Assembly (NCBI RefSeq): GCF_900142995.1
Contig: NZ_FRCR01000002.1
Location: 62,001 to 126,000 of the forward strand
DNA: 64,000 nucleotides
Reading direction: 5' to 3'
DNA from: Caldanaerovirga acetigignens
GTDB lineage: Bacteria; Bacillota; Thermosediminibacteria; Thermosediminibacterales; Thermosediminibacteraceae
This document shows, piece after piece, positions 1 to 8,203 of this stretch. The position numbers and the translations under genes were made by a program. How positions within the stretch are numbered: position 1 is the stretch's first letter; every line of letters begins with the position of its first letter. The notes beneath the pieces are model-generated. The model searched no databases, was not told the DNA's origin, and saw only the letters and a program-made list of their open reading frames with translations.

Positions 1-455
1 TACGCCGCCTCTTCCAAAATATTAGCAACGCACCTTGATACTTCGCGGAATCTATCTATCTCCTCGGGCAACAGTTCCCATCTGAGCCTTGAAAATTTAT
101 CGCCCAATTCTACATCTGTCATTATTTTCTTTCCTTTCGCAATTTCGAGCAACAATTTGCCGTATTCAGAAGGCTTCCACCAAGGATATTCGACTTTCTC
201 TACTGGAAGCGCTCCAAATTCCTCTCTTATCAACCTTTCGGCTTCTATATTATTGGATATTAAATATATACCTTCTATGGTAATCAAAATGTCGGCACAA
301 GCTCGCTCAGAACCTTCATTTACATAAGGCCGTCCTCCTGTAAGCCACCGGAAATTTGTTTTTGTCGTTATTAAAACCCCTCCAATGCATTCCTCGGCCA
401 TAAGGCTTTTTATTCTTCCGACCTTAATTTCGAATTCTTGCTTTGACCAAGCCAA
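1..455 (-). CDS. M24-family (Xaa-Pro peptidase/creatinase-like) protein, N-terminal part only
   Basis: Partial gene: it begins at a TTG (453-455) and is open to the left edge, giving about 151 codons. An AAGGTGG ribosome binding site lies just upstream (460-466). The start reads as a creatinase N-terminal domain: a short charged helix, then GGVLITTKTNFRWLTGG, then an ILITIEGIYLISNNIE strand pair, which is the usual opening of M24 aminopeptidase P/prolidase-like proteins. The metal-binding catalytic domain would lie outside the window, so activity cannot be judged. It follows dctM by only 18 bases and is probably the last gene of the ROK-TRAP transcript, which suggests processing of the imported compound. 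The family call rests on pattern recognition of the N-terminal domain; the substrate is unknown. Confidence 0.7.
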   Translation of the reverse strand, partial: MAWSKQEFEIKVGRIKSLMAEECIGGVLITTKTNFRWLTGGRPYVNEGSERACADILITIEGIYLISNNIEAERLIREEFGALPVEKVEYPWWKPSEYGKLLLEIAKGKKIMTDVELGDKFSRLRWELLPEEIDRFREVSRCVANILEEAA

Positions 456-473
456 AAAACCACCTTCTTTTTT

Positions 474-1766
474 CTATTTTCCCATCAGGAGATTGGGCAT
501 GAACATTACAATTCCCGGAACATAAGTAATTAACAATAAAACAGCTATCATCGTAAGATAAAAAGGAATCATCGTCCTAGACAATTTTTCTATGCTAATG
601 TTGCCGATGGCACAACCCACAAACAAAGTACTTCCTACTGGAGGTGTAAGGAGACCTATAGCAAGGTTTAGCATCATAATTATGCCGAAGTGCACCGGGT
701 CAACCCCAATCTGCACCGCCACCGGAAGTAAGATTGGGGTTGTAATAAGTATCAATGGTGCCATATCCATGATACACCCTAGCAGCAAAAGCAATACGTT
801 TATCACGAACAATACGACATACCTGTTGCCGGAAATTGAAAGCAGAGCTTTTGTCGCAAGGGCAGGCACTTTGAGATACGCTAGCATCCAGCCGAAAGCA
901 TTGGATGTAGCAATCAAAGCCATAACTATAGCAAGAGTCTTCAGGCTCTTCAGCAGGATATGGGGAAATTTAGATAGAGGAATATCCCTATAAATAAAGA
1001 ATGTTACTAAAAAAGCATAAAACGCCGCTACCGCCGCAGCTTCAGTCGCAGTATAAAATCCCGTAATAACGCCGCCGACTACTATCAAAGCCGTTAAAAG
1101 ACCAAGGGCAGCATCCTTTGTGGCAACAAGTGCTTCTTTAAGCGACACAGGATCTCCCGCTGGATAATTTCTCCTGACGGCTATCACATAAGAAAGGATC
1201 ATTAAGGCAAGTCCCAAAACGATGCCGGGTATCATTCCCGCTAAAAAAAGTCTTCCCACCGAAACACCGCCTGCCACCAGCGAGTATATTATCATGTTGT
1301 GGCTAGGTGGTATAAGTATACCCTGGCTTGAACTAGTAACAGTTACTGCTACTGAATAGTCAGTATCATAGCCCTTTTTCTTCATCATCGGTATCAATAT
1401 TGAGCCTATGGACGAAGTGTCTGCAACCGATGACCCCGATATCCCACCGAAAAACATACTTGCAAGAATATTTACGAGCGCAAGCCCACCTTTTATTCTT
1501 CCTACTATTACGTTCGAGAAGTTTATAAGCCTTTGAGAAATGCCTCCTTCCCCCATTATTTCGCCGGCTAATATAAAAAACGGTATGGCAAGAAGGGAAA
1601 AAGAATTTATACCGCGAACCATCGCCTGTGCCAACATAGCAAGCGGAATACCCAGGTAAGCTGCGGTAATTACGGCGGAAATCCCAAGGGAAAACGCAAT
1701 GGGAACTCTAAACAGGATTAGAAGAATAAACCCTCCAAGAAGCAGCGCAATTGCTACCGCGTTCAT
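474..1766 (-). CDS. dctM: TRAP transporter large permease subunit DctM
   Basis: Integral membrane subunit of a tripartite ATP-independent periplasmic (TRAP) transporter, which imports an organic acid or related solute using an ion gradient. The 430-residue product is hydrophobic throughout with about 12 membrane segments and has typical DctM features: the opening helix ALLLGGFILLILFRVPIAFS, the stretch FFGGISGSSVADTSSIGSIL, and the TPPVGSTLFVGCAIG region near residue 380. Length matches the family (about 425-440). The ATG at 1764-1766 is preferred to a TTG one codon upstream; it overlaps the dctQ stop by one base (TGATG), so translation is probably coupled. It works with the DctQ and DctP products encoded just upstream. 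The substrate cannot be read from sequence. Confidence 0.93.
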   Translation of the reverse strand: MNAVAIALLLGGFILLILFRVPIAFSLGISAVITAAYLGIPLAMLAQAMVRGINSFSLLAIPFFILAGEIMGEGGISQRLINFSNVIVGRIKGGLALVNILASMFFGGISGSSVADTSSIGSILIPMMKKKGYDTDYSVAVTVTSSSQGILIPPSHNMIIYSLVAGGVSVGRLFLAGMIPGIVLGLALMILSYVIAVRRNYPAGDPVSLKEALVATKDAALGLLTALIVVGGVITGFYTATEAAAVAAFYAFLVTFFIYRDIPLSKFPHILLKSLKTLAIVMALIATSNAFGWMLAYLKVPALATKALLSISGNRYVVLFVINVLLLLLGCIMDMAPLILITTPILLPVAVQIGVDPVHFGIIMMLNLAIGLLTPPVGSTLFVGCAIGNISIEKLSRTMIPFYLTMIAVLLLITYVPGIVMFMPNLLMGK

Positions 1767-2242
1767 CAAACAACCCCCTTTCTTTTTAGTTCCGCAATTG
1801 CCTCAGTTAGAACGTAATATATCATAGCGATGCCTGAGATAGGAATAACCGCATAAAGGAAGGCCGAGTTCAGTTTTAGGCCCGGCATGTAATTCCCGGT
1901 AGCTACTTGACTCATTTTGATGCCTTCTTTTATCATGAATATAGAGAAGCCAAAAATCATTACCCTCTTTATCCAGTCTAAAATCTTCAACACTCCTGCG
2001 GACAAAAACTGATCCAGTATGGTTATGCTCAGGTGCAGGTTATCCCTTACACCAATTGCCATACTGAGGAAGCCAAACCATACCATGCAAAGAAGCGAAG
2101 CCTCTTCTCCCCAGGCAGGAGTCTTGTGGAGGAAATATCTAGAGAAAACAACCCAAGAGACTATCAATGTCATCAGAACCAATAAGGACATGCTTATTGT
2201 CTCTACAATTGAATTTAAAATTCTGTCGAACTTGTTGTTCAC
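1766..2242 (-). CDS. dctQ: TRAP transporter small permease subunit DctQ
   Basis: Small membrane subunit of the TRAP transporter. The 158-residue product has four predicted membrane helices, with the family pattern SWVVFSRYFLHKTPAWGEEA near residue 35-50 and a conserved acidic GVRDNLHLSI stretch after it. I chose the GTG at 2240-2242 because AAGGAG lies eight bases upstream; the more upstream in-frame GTG (2251) would sit on top of that site. The stop overlaps the dctM start. DctQ bridges DctM and the solute receptor; both neighbours are present in the standard P-Q-M order. Confidence 0.9.
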   Translation of the reverse strand: MNNKFDRILNSIVETISMSLLVLMTLIVSWVVFSRYFLHKTPAWGEEASLLCMVWFGFLSMAIGVRDNLHLSITILDQFLSAGVLKILDWIKRVMIFGFSIFMIKEGIKMSQVATGNYMPGLKLNSAFLYAVIPISGIAMIYYVLTEAIAELKRKGVV

Positions 2243-2269
2243 CCGTTCCACTCCTTTTTACTTCAAATA

Positions 2270-2290
2270 GGGAGGGATTTATCCCCTCCC
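2270..2290 (-). terminator. Hairpin between dctP and dctQ
   Basis: A 7-bp perfect stem (GGGAGGG / CCCTCCC) with a 7-base loop sits in the dctP-dctQ spacer. There is no clean T-run after it, so it is more likely an attenuating or mRNA-stabilising hairpin than a full terminator. Such hairpins are common after solute-receptor genes, which need more product than the permease genes. Confidence 0.55.
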
Positions 2291-2304
2291 TTCCCGTTGA
2301 AGTT

Positions 2305-3336
2305 CTATTTTACAGCTTTTATCCTTTCAATCAGGTCTTTGTATTCTGCTCCAAACCTTTCGTACAAAGGCTGTACCGCATCCTGCCACGGCTTTAAATC
2401 CGTTATTTCGGTAATGACATTTCCTTTTGCTTTTACGGCTTCGATTGCCTTTTGTTCATATTCCTTCCAAGCCCTTTTCTGTACTGCTTCAGAAGCTCTC
2501 GCTGCCTCTTTTATTATTTTTTTATCTTCTTCACTCAATTTGTCCCATAGCGCTTTAGATGCTATAAGTACCTCCGGTGTCCTCGTATGGTTATCTAGAG
2601 TGTAGTACTTTGCCACTTCGTAGTGCGATGTAGAATAGTAGCTCGGCCAGTTGTTTTCTGCCCCATCGATTACACCAGTCTGAAGGGCGCTATAAACTTC
2701 GCCGTACGGCATAGGCGTCGCCGAAGCTCCTAGAGCCTCCACCAGTGCGACCATTAGTTCTGATTGCTGAACTCTTATCTTCAATCCCTTTAGGTCTGCA
2801 GGAGTCTTTACTTCGCGCTTGCTGTTATAAAACGACCTCGCACCGGAATCATAATAAGCAAGTCCTATCATATTCGATTCCTTCAGCGTATCGAGGAGCT
2901 CCTCACCTATAGGACCATCCAAGACTTTCCAGAGATGTTCTTCATTGTCAAAAAGGTAAGGTAGGGAAAGCACCCGAAGGGGCTTTGCAAAGTCCGAAAG
3001 GGGCTGGGCGTTTACTCTTGCAAAATCTATCCCGCCCAGTTGGATGGCTTCAATAACGCTTTTCTCGTCACCAAGCTGTCCACCGGCATAAACTTCGATT
3101 TTTATCCTTCCGTTTGTCTTTTCTTCAACCAACCTCGCAAATTCTTTGTCCCCGATTGTAGTAGGATAATCTTCGGGCTGATTTTCTGCCAGTTTCAATA
3201 CCAGTTGAGGTTCGCTTTTCCCTGCACCTTGCTGGCTTCCGGAGTTATTCGCTTTTTGCCCGCACCCCGTAAAAGTAAAGGCTAGCAAAATAAGGCACAA
3301 TAAAATCGCTATTTTTTTCACAAAATAACTCGGCAC
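2305..3336 (-). CDS. dctP: TRAP transporter solute-binding lipoprotein DctP
   Basis: Extracellular substrate receptor of the TRAP transporter (DctP/TAXI-like type II fold). A lipoprotein signal is clear: KK, a hydrophobic core, then FTFTGC, so the mature protein is anchored by the cysteine near residue 25. Motifs typical of DctP follow, including GGIDFARVNAQPLS, the ARSFYNSKREV region, and a GLKIRVQQSE stretch with the carboxylate-binding arginine. I start it at the GTG at 3334-3336: AGGAGGG lies six bases upstream and the signal peptide then begins at the N-terminus. A longer in-frame ORF to 3405 would add 23 non-signal residues. Product 343 residues, normal for the family. Confidence 0.92.
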   Translation of the reverse strand: MPSYFVKKIAILLCLILLAFTFTGCGQKANNSGSQQGAGKSEPQLVLKLAENQPEDYPTTIGDKEFARLVEEKTNGRIKIEVYAGGQLGDEKSVIEAIQLGGIDFARVNAQPLSDFAKPLRVLSLPYLFDNEEHLWKVLDGPIGEELLDTLKESNMIGLAYYDSGARSFYNSKREVKTPADLKGLKIRVQQSELMVALVEALGASATPMPYGEVYSALQTGVIDGAENNWPSYYSTSHYEVAKYYTLDNHTRTPEVLIASKALWDKLSEEDKKIIKEAARASEAVQKRAWKEYEQKAIEAVKAKGNVITEITDLKPWQDAVQPLYERFGAEYKDLIERIKAVK

Positions 3337-3425
3337 AAGCAACCCTCCTATTTTTTTTGATTTGCTGTTTGTTGTTATAGATTTAAAATCAGCTTCATTC
3401 CCCACCCCCTTTTTTCAGTCATAAT

Positions 3426-4679
3426 CTAAACTAAAAGATTTTGGCTTAAACTAATCTGATCAAGCAAATCGGAAGACCCGAAAAGCTCCCTTAACGCCAG
3501 AGCACATGCCCCGATTACCGCAGAATTTTTCCCAAATGAGGAAATATTTATGGTCGTGGTCCTCGCAATTTCAGGGAATGAATGGGAATGTACCGTTTCT
3601 CTTATCTCACTAAGGAATAATTCCATCCCCTTTGACATCTTGCCACCTATAAAAACCATTTGCGGATTGAGTAAATTAACTATTATGGCAACTGCGTGAC
3701 CTATGCTTTTAGCCATCTGCTTTAAAATCTCAAAAGCATAAGAGCCCTCATTGCAACCACAATTCAACAGGTCTTTATAACTCACTTTTCCTTTTTCCTT
3801 CCATATCTTTTTTATGGGGTCATCGTCCCCTATAAGAGCTATCTCCTGATTCACCCTTCTCAAGAGGGCCGGTATCCCATATAAACTTTCAAGACACCCT
3901 CTGTTTCCGCAATTGCAGAGCGGGCCTCCCTCTACCATTACGATATGTCCTATCTCTCCCGCATGTCCCTGAAATCCCTGCAGGATTTCGTCATTTAAAA
4001 TTACACCAGCGCTGATTCCTTCTCCCAAGTTTATATATACGAGGTCCTTGCAGTTGGTACCCCCTCCAAAGCACCTTTCGGCGAGCGCTGAGGCATTGGA
4101 GTTATTTTCTACGAAAACCGGGAGTTGCAGCTCTTTTTCTAGGACATCCTTTATAGGATAACCGTTCCAGTTGGGACCCAAATTCACAGAACGCTCGACT
4201 ATCCCCTTTTTCACATTCAGCAGGCCCGGAAAAGCCACCCCTACTCCTATAAAATTCTTCTTTTGTTGGCGTCCCTTTGTTAAAATATTTTTTATATGCT
4301 CTATCAATAAAGGAACCCCTTCTTCTGGACTTTGCAAATCCATTTCGACCGACTCAATATCTTCAGGCAAATTTTTTAAATCGGAAACCCCTATGGTTGT
4401 CTCAAACCTGGTCACTTCTATTCCCAATACATGACCCGCACCGGAATTAAACTTTAACTTAACAGCACGCCTTCCTCCTCTCGAACTTGCGAGGCCAACT
4501 TCTTTTACCAGATTCATGTCCAGGAGTTCCCTTATAATTCCCGTTATTGCAGGAGGTGTGAGACCTGTAATCTCAGCAAGCTCCTGCCGGGATATGACTT
4601 CCTTTTTTCTAATTAAATTCAAAACTGTCATTCTATTAACTTTTTTAACGTATTTACTATTACCTGGCTCTTTTCGCAT
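3426..4679 (-). CDS. ROK-family transcriptional regulator
   Basis: Sugar-type repressor of the ROK (NagC/XylR/Mlc) family, 417 residues. An N-terminal winged helix (about 8-70, with SRQELAEITGLTPPAITGII) precedes a ROK domain. The zinc site is intact: GHIVMV near residue 245 and CNCGNRGCLE near 255-265. The glycine-rich nucleotide-binding strand (LGIEVTRFETTIG) lacks the catalytic motif of sugar kinases, as in regulators. Start ATG at 4677-4679 is chosen for the AAAGGTG site in front; a longer ORF begins at 4712. It lies directly upstream of dctPQM in the same direction and probably controls them, with a perfect palindrome upstream (4741-4754) as a candidate operator. The inducer is unknown. 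Confidence 0.88.
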   Translation of the reverse strand: MRKEPGNSKYVKKVNRMTVLNLIRKKEVISRQELAEITGLTPPAITGIIRELLDMNLVKEVGLASSRGGRRAVKLKFNSGAGHVLGIEVTRFETTIGVSDLKNLPEDIESVEMDLQSPEEGVPLLIEHIKNILTKGRQQKKNFIGVGVAFPGLLNVKKGIVERSVNLGPNWNGYPIKDVLEKELQLPVFVENNSNASALAERCFGGGTNCKDLVYINLGEGISAGVILNDEILQGFQGHAGEIGHIVMVEGGPLCNCGNRGCLESLYGIPALLRRVNQEIALIGDDDPIKKIWKEKGKVSYKDLLNCGCNEGSYAFEILKQMAKSIGHAVAIIVNLLNPQMVFIGGKMSKGMELFLSEIRETVHSHSFPEIARTTTINISSFGKNSAVIGACALALRELFGSSDLLDQISLSQNLLV

Positions 4680-4740
4680 ATTTATCACCTTTGTCCGCGT
4701 ATTTAACAGCAATTTTTTTCTATATTAAAATTACTTTTTT

Positions 4741-4754
4741 AAGTTAATTAACTT
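4741..4754. promoter_or_regulatory. Candidate ROK operator palindrome
   Basis: Perfect 14-bp palindrome AAGTTAATTAACTT, 62 bases upstream of the ROK start codon in an AT-rich promoter region. Related sequences (AGTTA/TAACT arms) are operators of XylR-type ROK repressors. Autoregulation is inferred from position. Confidence 0.5.
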
Positions 4755-4823
4755 TTCAATAGAATACATTCGACAGCAATTTTAAAATTCCTACCGTACA
4801 AAAAAAATTTTTTCGGTTTAATA

Positions 4824-4854
4824 AAAAAAATCTCCGGTAATACCGGAGATTTTT
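4824..4854 (-). terminator. Rho-independent terminator after pdxT
   Basis: The stem AAAATCTCCGGTA / TACCGGAGATTTT is followed on the minus strand by a run of eight Ts. It ends the pdxST transcript and separates it from the ROK promoter. Confidence 0.9.
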
Positions 4855-4872
4855 CAAAGCGGCCATAAACCT

Positions 4873-5445
4873 TTAATTCAAGCAAACAATATCCAAAAAA
4901 TACTTATGAAAACTAGGGTCGCCCGTCACCTCAGGATGAAATGCAGTAGCCAAAAGGTTTCCCTGCCTTGCTGCGACTATCTTCCCGTCAAGTTCAAGTA
5001 ATACTTCCACATTAGGACCCGCTTTTTCGGCATAAGGCGCCCTTATAAATATCAATTCCAGCGGTTTTTCTGAGACAGCCGGAACTACTTTTCTCACAAT
5101 GAAGCTGTCAAGCTGGCTCCCATAGGCATTGCGCCTTACCCATATATCCATCAAACCGAGATGAACGTAGTCCTCGTTTACTATCTTTTTTGCTAAGAGG
5201 ATCATACCTGCACAAGTTCCCCAAATCGGCATGCCGTTTTTGGCTTTCTCTACAATGATTTTCCCGAGACCTGTCTCCCTCAAGAATTTACCTATTACGG
5301 TACTTTCTCCGCCAGGCAAGATTAAAGCATCCACATCATTGAGCTCTTCTTCTTTTTTTACAGGAATCGGATATGCGCCTGCCATTTTAAGCATGTTAAT
5401 GTGTTCCCGCACCGCGCCCTGGAAGGCCAACACTCCGACTTTCAT
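4873..5445 (-). CDS. pdxT: Pyridoxal 5'-phosphate synthase glutaminase subunit PdxT
   Basis: Class I glutamine amidotransferase that releases ammonia from glutamine for the PdxS lyase, in the DXP-independent vitamin B6 pathway. The 190-residue protein shows the oxyanion loop LPGGEST (43-49), the nucleophile Cys78 in PIWGTCAGM, and the His170/Glu172 pair in AFHPEV. Length is typical. The start ATG has GGTGG upstream. It follows pdxS after a single base, so the two are co-translated and assemble into the 12+12 complex known for this family. Confidence 0.97.
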   Translation of the reverse strand: MKVGVLAFQGAVREHINMLKMAGAYPIPVKKEEELNDVDALILPGGESTVIGKFLRETGLGKIIVEKAKNGMPIWGTCAGMILLAKKIVNEDYVHLGLMDIWVRRNAYGSQLDSFIVRKVVPAVSEKPLELIFIRAPYAEKAGPNVEVLLELDGKIVAARQGNLLATAFHPEVTGDPSFHKYFLDIVCLN

Positions 5446-5446
5446 A

Positions 5447-6352
5447 TTACCACCCGCGCTCGGCGTAACGGTTCTCCAGGCGCTCCAGTTCCAAACCGGT
5501 CATGGGCTCGCCCAAGTCCTCAGATACTTCCGCCAGTACCTCCGGATCGTCATAATGGGCAACGGCCTTCACTATAGCCCTGGCCCTCTTTTCGGGGTTT
5601 TCAGACTTAAATATACCCGAACCCACAAACACTCCGTCACAACCGAGCTGCATAAGTAAAGCAGCATCGGCGGGTGTCGCCACGCCTCCAGCCGCAAAGT
5701 TTACTACCGGCAGTCGGCCGTGCTCTGCCACGTAAAGCACGAGCTCGTAAGGAGCTCCCATCTCCTTAGCTGCTGTGATAAGTTCCTCCCTCGGCATATT
5801 CTGCAGCTTTCGAATCTGGGCGTTAATCGTCCTGATATGTCTTACCGCCTCCACTACGTTTCCAGTACCTGCTTCACCTTTTGTCCTTATCATGGCCGCT
5901 CCTTCGGCAATCCTTCGCAGGGCCTCGCCCAGGTCCCGGGCACCGCAAACGAAGGGCACTTTAAATTTCTTCTTGTCTATGTGGCAAAACTCATCGGCAG
6001 GCGTTAAAACCTCGCTTTCGTCGATGAAGTCCACCCCTATCGCTTCAAGGATTTGCGCCTCCGCGAAGTGGCCTATCCTGCATTTTGCCATTACCGGTAT
6101 GCTTACCGCCTGCTTTATGGCTTTTATTATTTTCGGGTCCGACATGCGCGCAACGCCGCCCTGCTTTCTGATGTCAGCGGGCACCCTCTCCAAGGCCATG
6201 ACCGCTACTGCACCGGCTTCTTCCGCGATTCTGGCCTGTTCCGGAGTGGTCACGTCCATTATCACTCCGCCCTTCAACATCTCGGCCAGGTTTTTGTTCA
6301 GGCTGTAGCGGTCGGGATGTGCATTTGTGTTCATTGTGTTTTTTTCTTGCAT
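5447..6352 (-). CDS. pdxS: Pyridoxal 5'-phosphate synthase lyase subunit PdxS
   Basis: Lyase subunit that builds pyridoxal phosphate from ribose 5-phosphate, glyceraldehyde 3-phosphate and ammonia. The (beta/alpha)8 barrel carries the expected residues: Asp33 in [11 protein letters not shown], the Schiff-base Lys90 in [10 protein letters not shown], and the phosphate-binding KGEAGTGN loop. The 301-residue length is normal. GGAGG lies ten bases before the ATG. It is transcribed divergently from a MocR-type regulator, the usual arrangement for PdxR control of pdxST. Confidence 0.97.
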   Translation of the reverse strand: MQEKNTMNTNAHPDRYSLNKNLAEMLKGGVIMDVTTPEQARIAEEAGAVAVMALERVPADIRKQGGVARMSDPKIIKAIKQAVSIPVMAKCRIGHFAEAQILEAIGVDFIDESEVLTPADEFCHIDKKKFKVPFVCGARDLGEALRRIAEGAAMIRTKGEAGTGNVVEAVRHIRTINAQIRKLQNMPREELITAAKEMGAPYELVLYVAEHGRLPVVNFAAGGVATPADAALLMQLGCDGVFVGSGIFKSENPEKRARAIVKAVAHYDDPEVLAEVSEDLGEPMTGLELERLENRYAERGW

Positions 6353-6422
6353 CCTTTCTATTCCTCCCCATTATAATAAAAATTATTTTAAAAAATAATG
6401 TTTTGGAAAAAAGTTTTTTTGG

Positions 6423-6446
6423 TATAATATTGTATCGTAACATTGT
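6423..6446 (+). promoter_or_regulatory. Promoter -10 of the MocR gene with overlapping direct repeats
   Basis: A TATAAT at 6423-6428 fits a -10 element for the plus-strand regulator gene. The direct repeat TAAYATTGT occurs at 6425-6433 and 6438-6446, a 13-bp period. MocR/PdxR proteins bind direct repeats in the spacer between their own gene and the target genes, so this is a candidate operator. The matching -35 is not clear. Confidence 0.45.
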
Positions 6447-6538
6447 TTTTGATAGAGGGAAATTGTACGTTTATATTATCCCACTATTCCCGATTGTTTG
6501 TCAATACATTTTCTTGTTATGGCAGTGGAGGTGCGATA

Positions 6539-8002
6539 ATGGATAAATTTGTATCGATACATTTAGAACGAAACTCGGACAAACCCCTATATCTTCAGTT
6601 GTATGAAAGCATTGTAAAAATGATAGAAGAGAAAAAGCTATCTCCCGGCGAAAAACTCCCTACTATCAGGAAGCTCTCGTCTATACTCAATGTGAATCCA
6701 GTAACAGTAGTAAATGCCTATCGCCTGCTCGAACGCGACGGGTACGTTACGTCCCGCGTAGGAAGCGGTACTTACGTAAGGCTGGCGGTGAACCTAGTTA
6801 CCGAAGGCAACATTAGTGAAGATATCGAAGAAGAAAGGTCTTTTGCGCATCAATTCCCTTACGATTTCGGCGGTGCTTTCATTTCGCCTGAATATTTCCC
6901 GGTGGAAGATTTTAAAAGAGCTATAAACAAGGTGCTTGATCGTGACGGCGGCTATGCCTTTTCCTACAGTGAAAGCCAAGGATATCTACCTTTTAGGCAT
7001 TCCTTGGGAAAATATCTTGCCAAGGAGTATGCCATAGATGTGCCAGTGCACTTAATTCACGTCGTTTCAGGCGCCCAACAGGGGATCGATATTATTTCAA
7101 AAGCTCTCCTGGATTTCGGCGACATTGTGTTTGTCGAATCTCCCACTTACCCTGGCGCCATAGATGCTTTTAAATCCAGGGGAGCAAGGATTGTGGAAAT
7201 CCCACTAACCCAGGACGGCCCGAACATGGATGAGCTGGCGGCAAAGCTCCGCCTGAAACCTCCAAAACTTTTCTACACTATGCCCAATTTTCAAAACCCA
7301 ACGGGGTATTCTTATTCGGAACAAAAAAAGAAAGAGCTTTTTGCCCTTTCTCGAAAGTACGACTTTTTAATTATAGAAGACGACCATACAAGTGAACTCT
7401 ATTACGAGGAAAAGCCTTTACCTCTAAAGAGTATGGACACCGAGGGTCGAGTCTTTTATATAAAGAGCTTTTCAAAGCTTTTCATGCCCGGATTGAGGCT
7501 GGGCTTCATAGTCGCGCCGGAACCTTTTTTAAAAAAACTGGCCGAAGTAAAGTACTTTTCCGATATTACATCATCAGAACTTGCCCAGAGAGCCCTTGAT
7601 GTTATGCTGAAGGACGGCTCTTTTTGCGACCACGCCGATAAAATGCGGGAAATTTTCCGCGAAAGGCGGAATATTACATTAAAGGTCATGAAAAAATACT
7701 TTCCTGACAGTGTCTCCTGGTCAAAGCCAGCAGGGGGGCTTTACTTTTGGATAACACTCCCCGACGGATGCTATTCCATGAACCTTTACGGCAAGGCCAT
7801 AAAAAACGGGATTCTGATTACACCCGGAGACTTTTTTTACCCCGATCGCAGCCCCTCTACGAGCTTCAGGCTCAGCATAGCCCAAATTCCTTCAGAAAAA
7901 CTCGAAGATGGGATAAAACTGCTTGCCGGATGCATTGCAGAACTCCTGGAGGAGTATCGCATAGACCCCCTGAAAGGCGATATGTATAAGCCTTTATTGT
8001 AA
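6539..8002 (+). CDS. pdxR: MocR/PdxR-type GntR regulator with aminotransferase domain
   Basis: Chimeric regulator of 487 residues: a GntR winged helix (about 5-75, with LSPGEKLPTIRKLSSILNVN) joined to a fold-type I aminotransferase domain (about 110-475). The PLP-binding lysine lies in YIKSFSKLFMPG and the NPTG cofactor motif in MPNFQNPTG. The start is the ATG at 6539-6541, preceded by GGAGGTG; the longer ORF from 6443 has no such site. Because it is divergent from pdxST and the family senses PLP, it most likely acts as PdxR, activating or repressing pdxST according to PLP level. That role is inferred from context; other MocR proteins serve other pathways. Confidence 0.85.
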   Translation: MDKFVSIHLERNSDKPLYLQLYESIVKMIEEKKLSPGEKLPTIRKLSSILNVNPVTVVNAYRLLERDGYVTSRVGSGTYVRLAVNLVTEGNISEDIEEERSFAHQFPYDFGGAFISPEYFPVEDFKRAINKVLDRDGGYAFSYSESQGYLPFRHSLGKYLAKEYAIDVPVHLIHVVSGAQQGIDIISKALLDFGDIVFVESPTYPGAIDAFKSRGARIVEIPLTQDGPNMDELAAKLRLKPPKLFYTMPNFQNPTGYSYSEQKKKELFALSRKYDFLIIEDDHTSELYYEEKPLPLKSMDTEGRVFYIKSFSKLFMPGLRLGFIVAPEPFLKKLAEVKYFSDITSSELAQRALDVMLKDGSFCDHADKMREIFRERRNITLKVMKKYFPDSVSWSKPAGGLYFWITLPDGCYSMNLYGKAIKNGILITPGDFFYPDRSPSTSFRLSIAQIPSEKLEDGIKLLAGCIAELLEEYRIDPLKGDMYKPLL

Positions 8003-8031
8003 TCGTTTTCACCTACTAGATTGTGAACAAA

Positions 8032-8142
8032 CTGATATTTTTTCGCCTGCCTCTCTTGGAAGAATTTGATGGCTATCTGCGGGAATAATGCGTAGGTGAG
8101 CACATCTTCTTCTTTTTCTATATAATACCTTGCTTCTTTATT
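8032..8142 (-). pseudogene. Remnant of a pyruvate carboxylase/oxaloacetate decarboxylase B-subunit C-terminus
   Basis: On the minus strand about 37 codons read as the tail of a PycB/OadA-type carboxyltransferase: EEDVLTYALFPQIAIKFF, then a basic end. The phrase DVLTYALFPQ is characteristic of that domain. An in-frame stop lies just upstream and there is no start or ribosome site, so only a fragment is left. It sits between the convergent ends of the MocR gene and glnA. The identification is from memory of the family motif and could be tested by a translated search. Confidence 0.6.
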
Positions 8143-8166
8143 CTTTTATATCGATAATTTTTTAAC

Positions 8167-8195
8167 AAAAAAGAAGAGCCCTTTTTTAAGGGCTC
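8167..8195 (-). terminator. Rho-independent terminator of glnA
   Basis: GAGCCCTT / AAGGGCTC stem with a four-base loop, just after the glnA stop, followed on the minus strand by TCTTCTTTTTT. Confidence 0.85.
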
Positions 8196-8203
8196 AATTC
8201 AAG

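Noticed and set aside
6174-6443. Minus-strand ORF overlapping pdxS start in another frame
   Set aside because: Antisense or out-of-frame shadow of pdxS with a very basic low-complexity composition and no ribosome site.
7837-8103. 88-residue minus-strand ORF over the end of the MocR gene
   Set aside because: Not a gene: its first part is the PycB remnant described above and the remainder is antisense to MocR.
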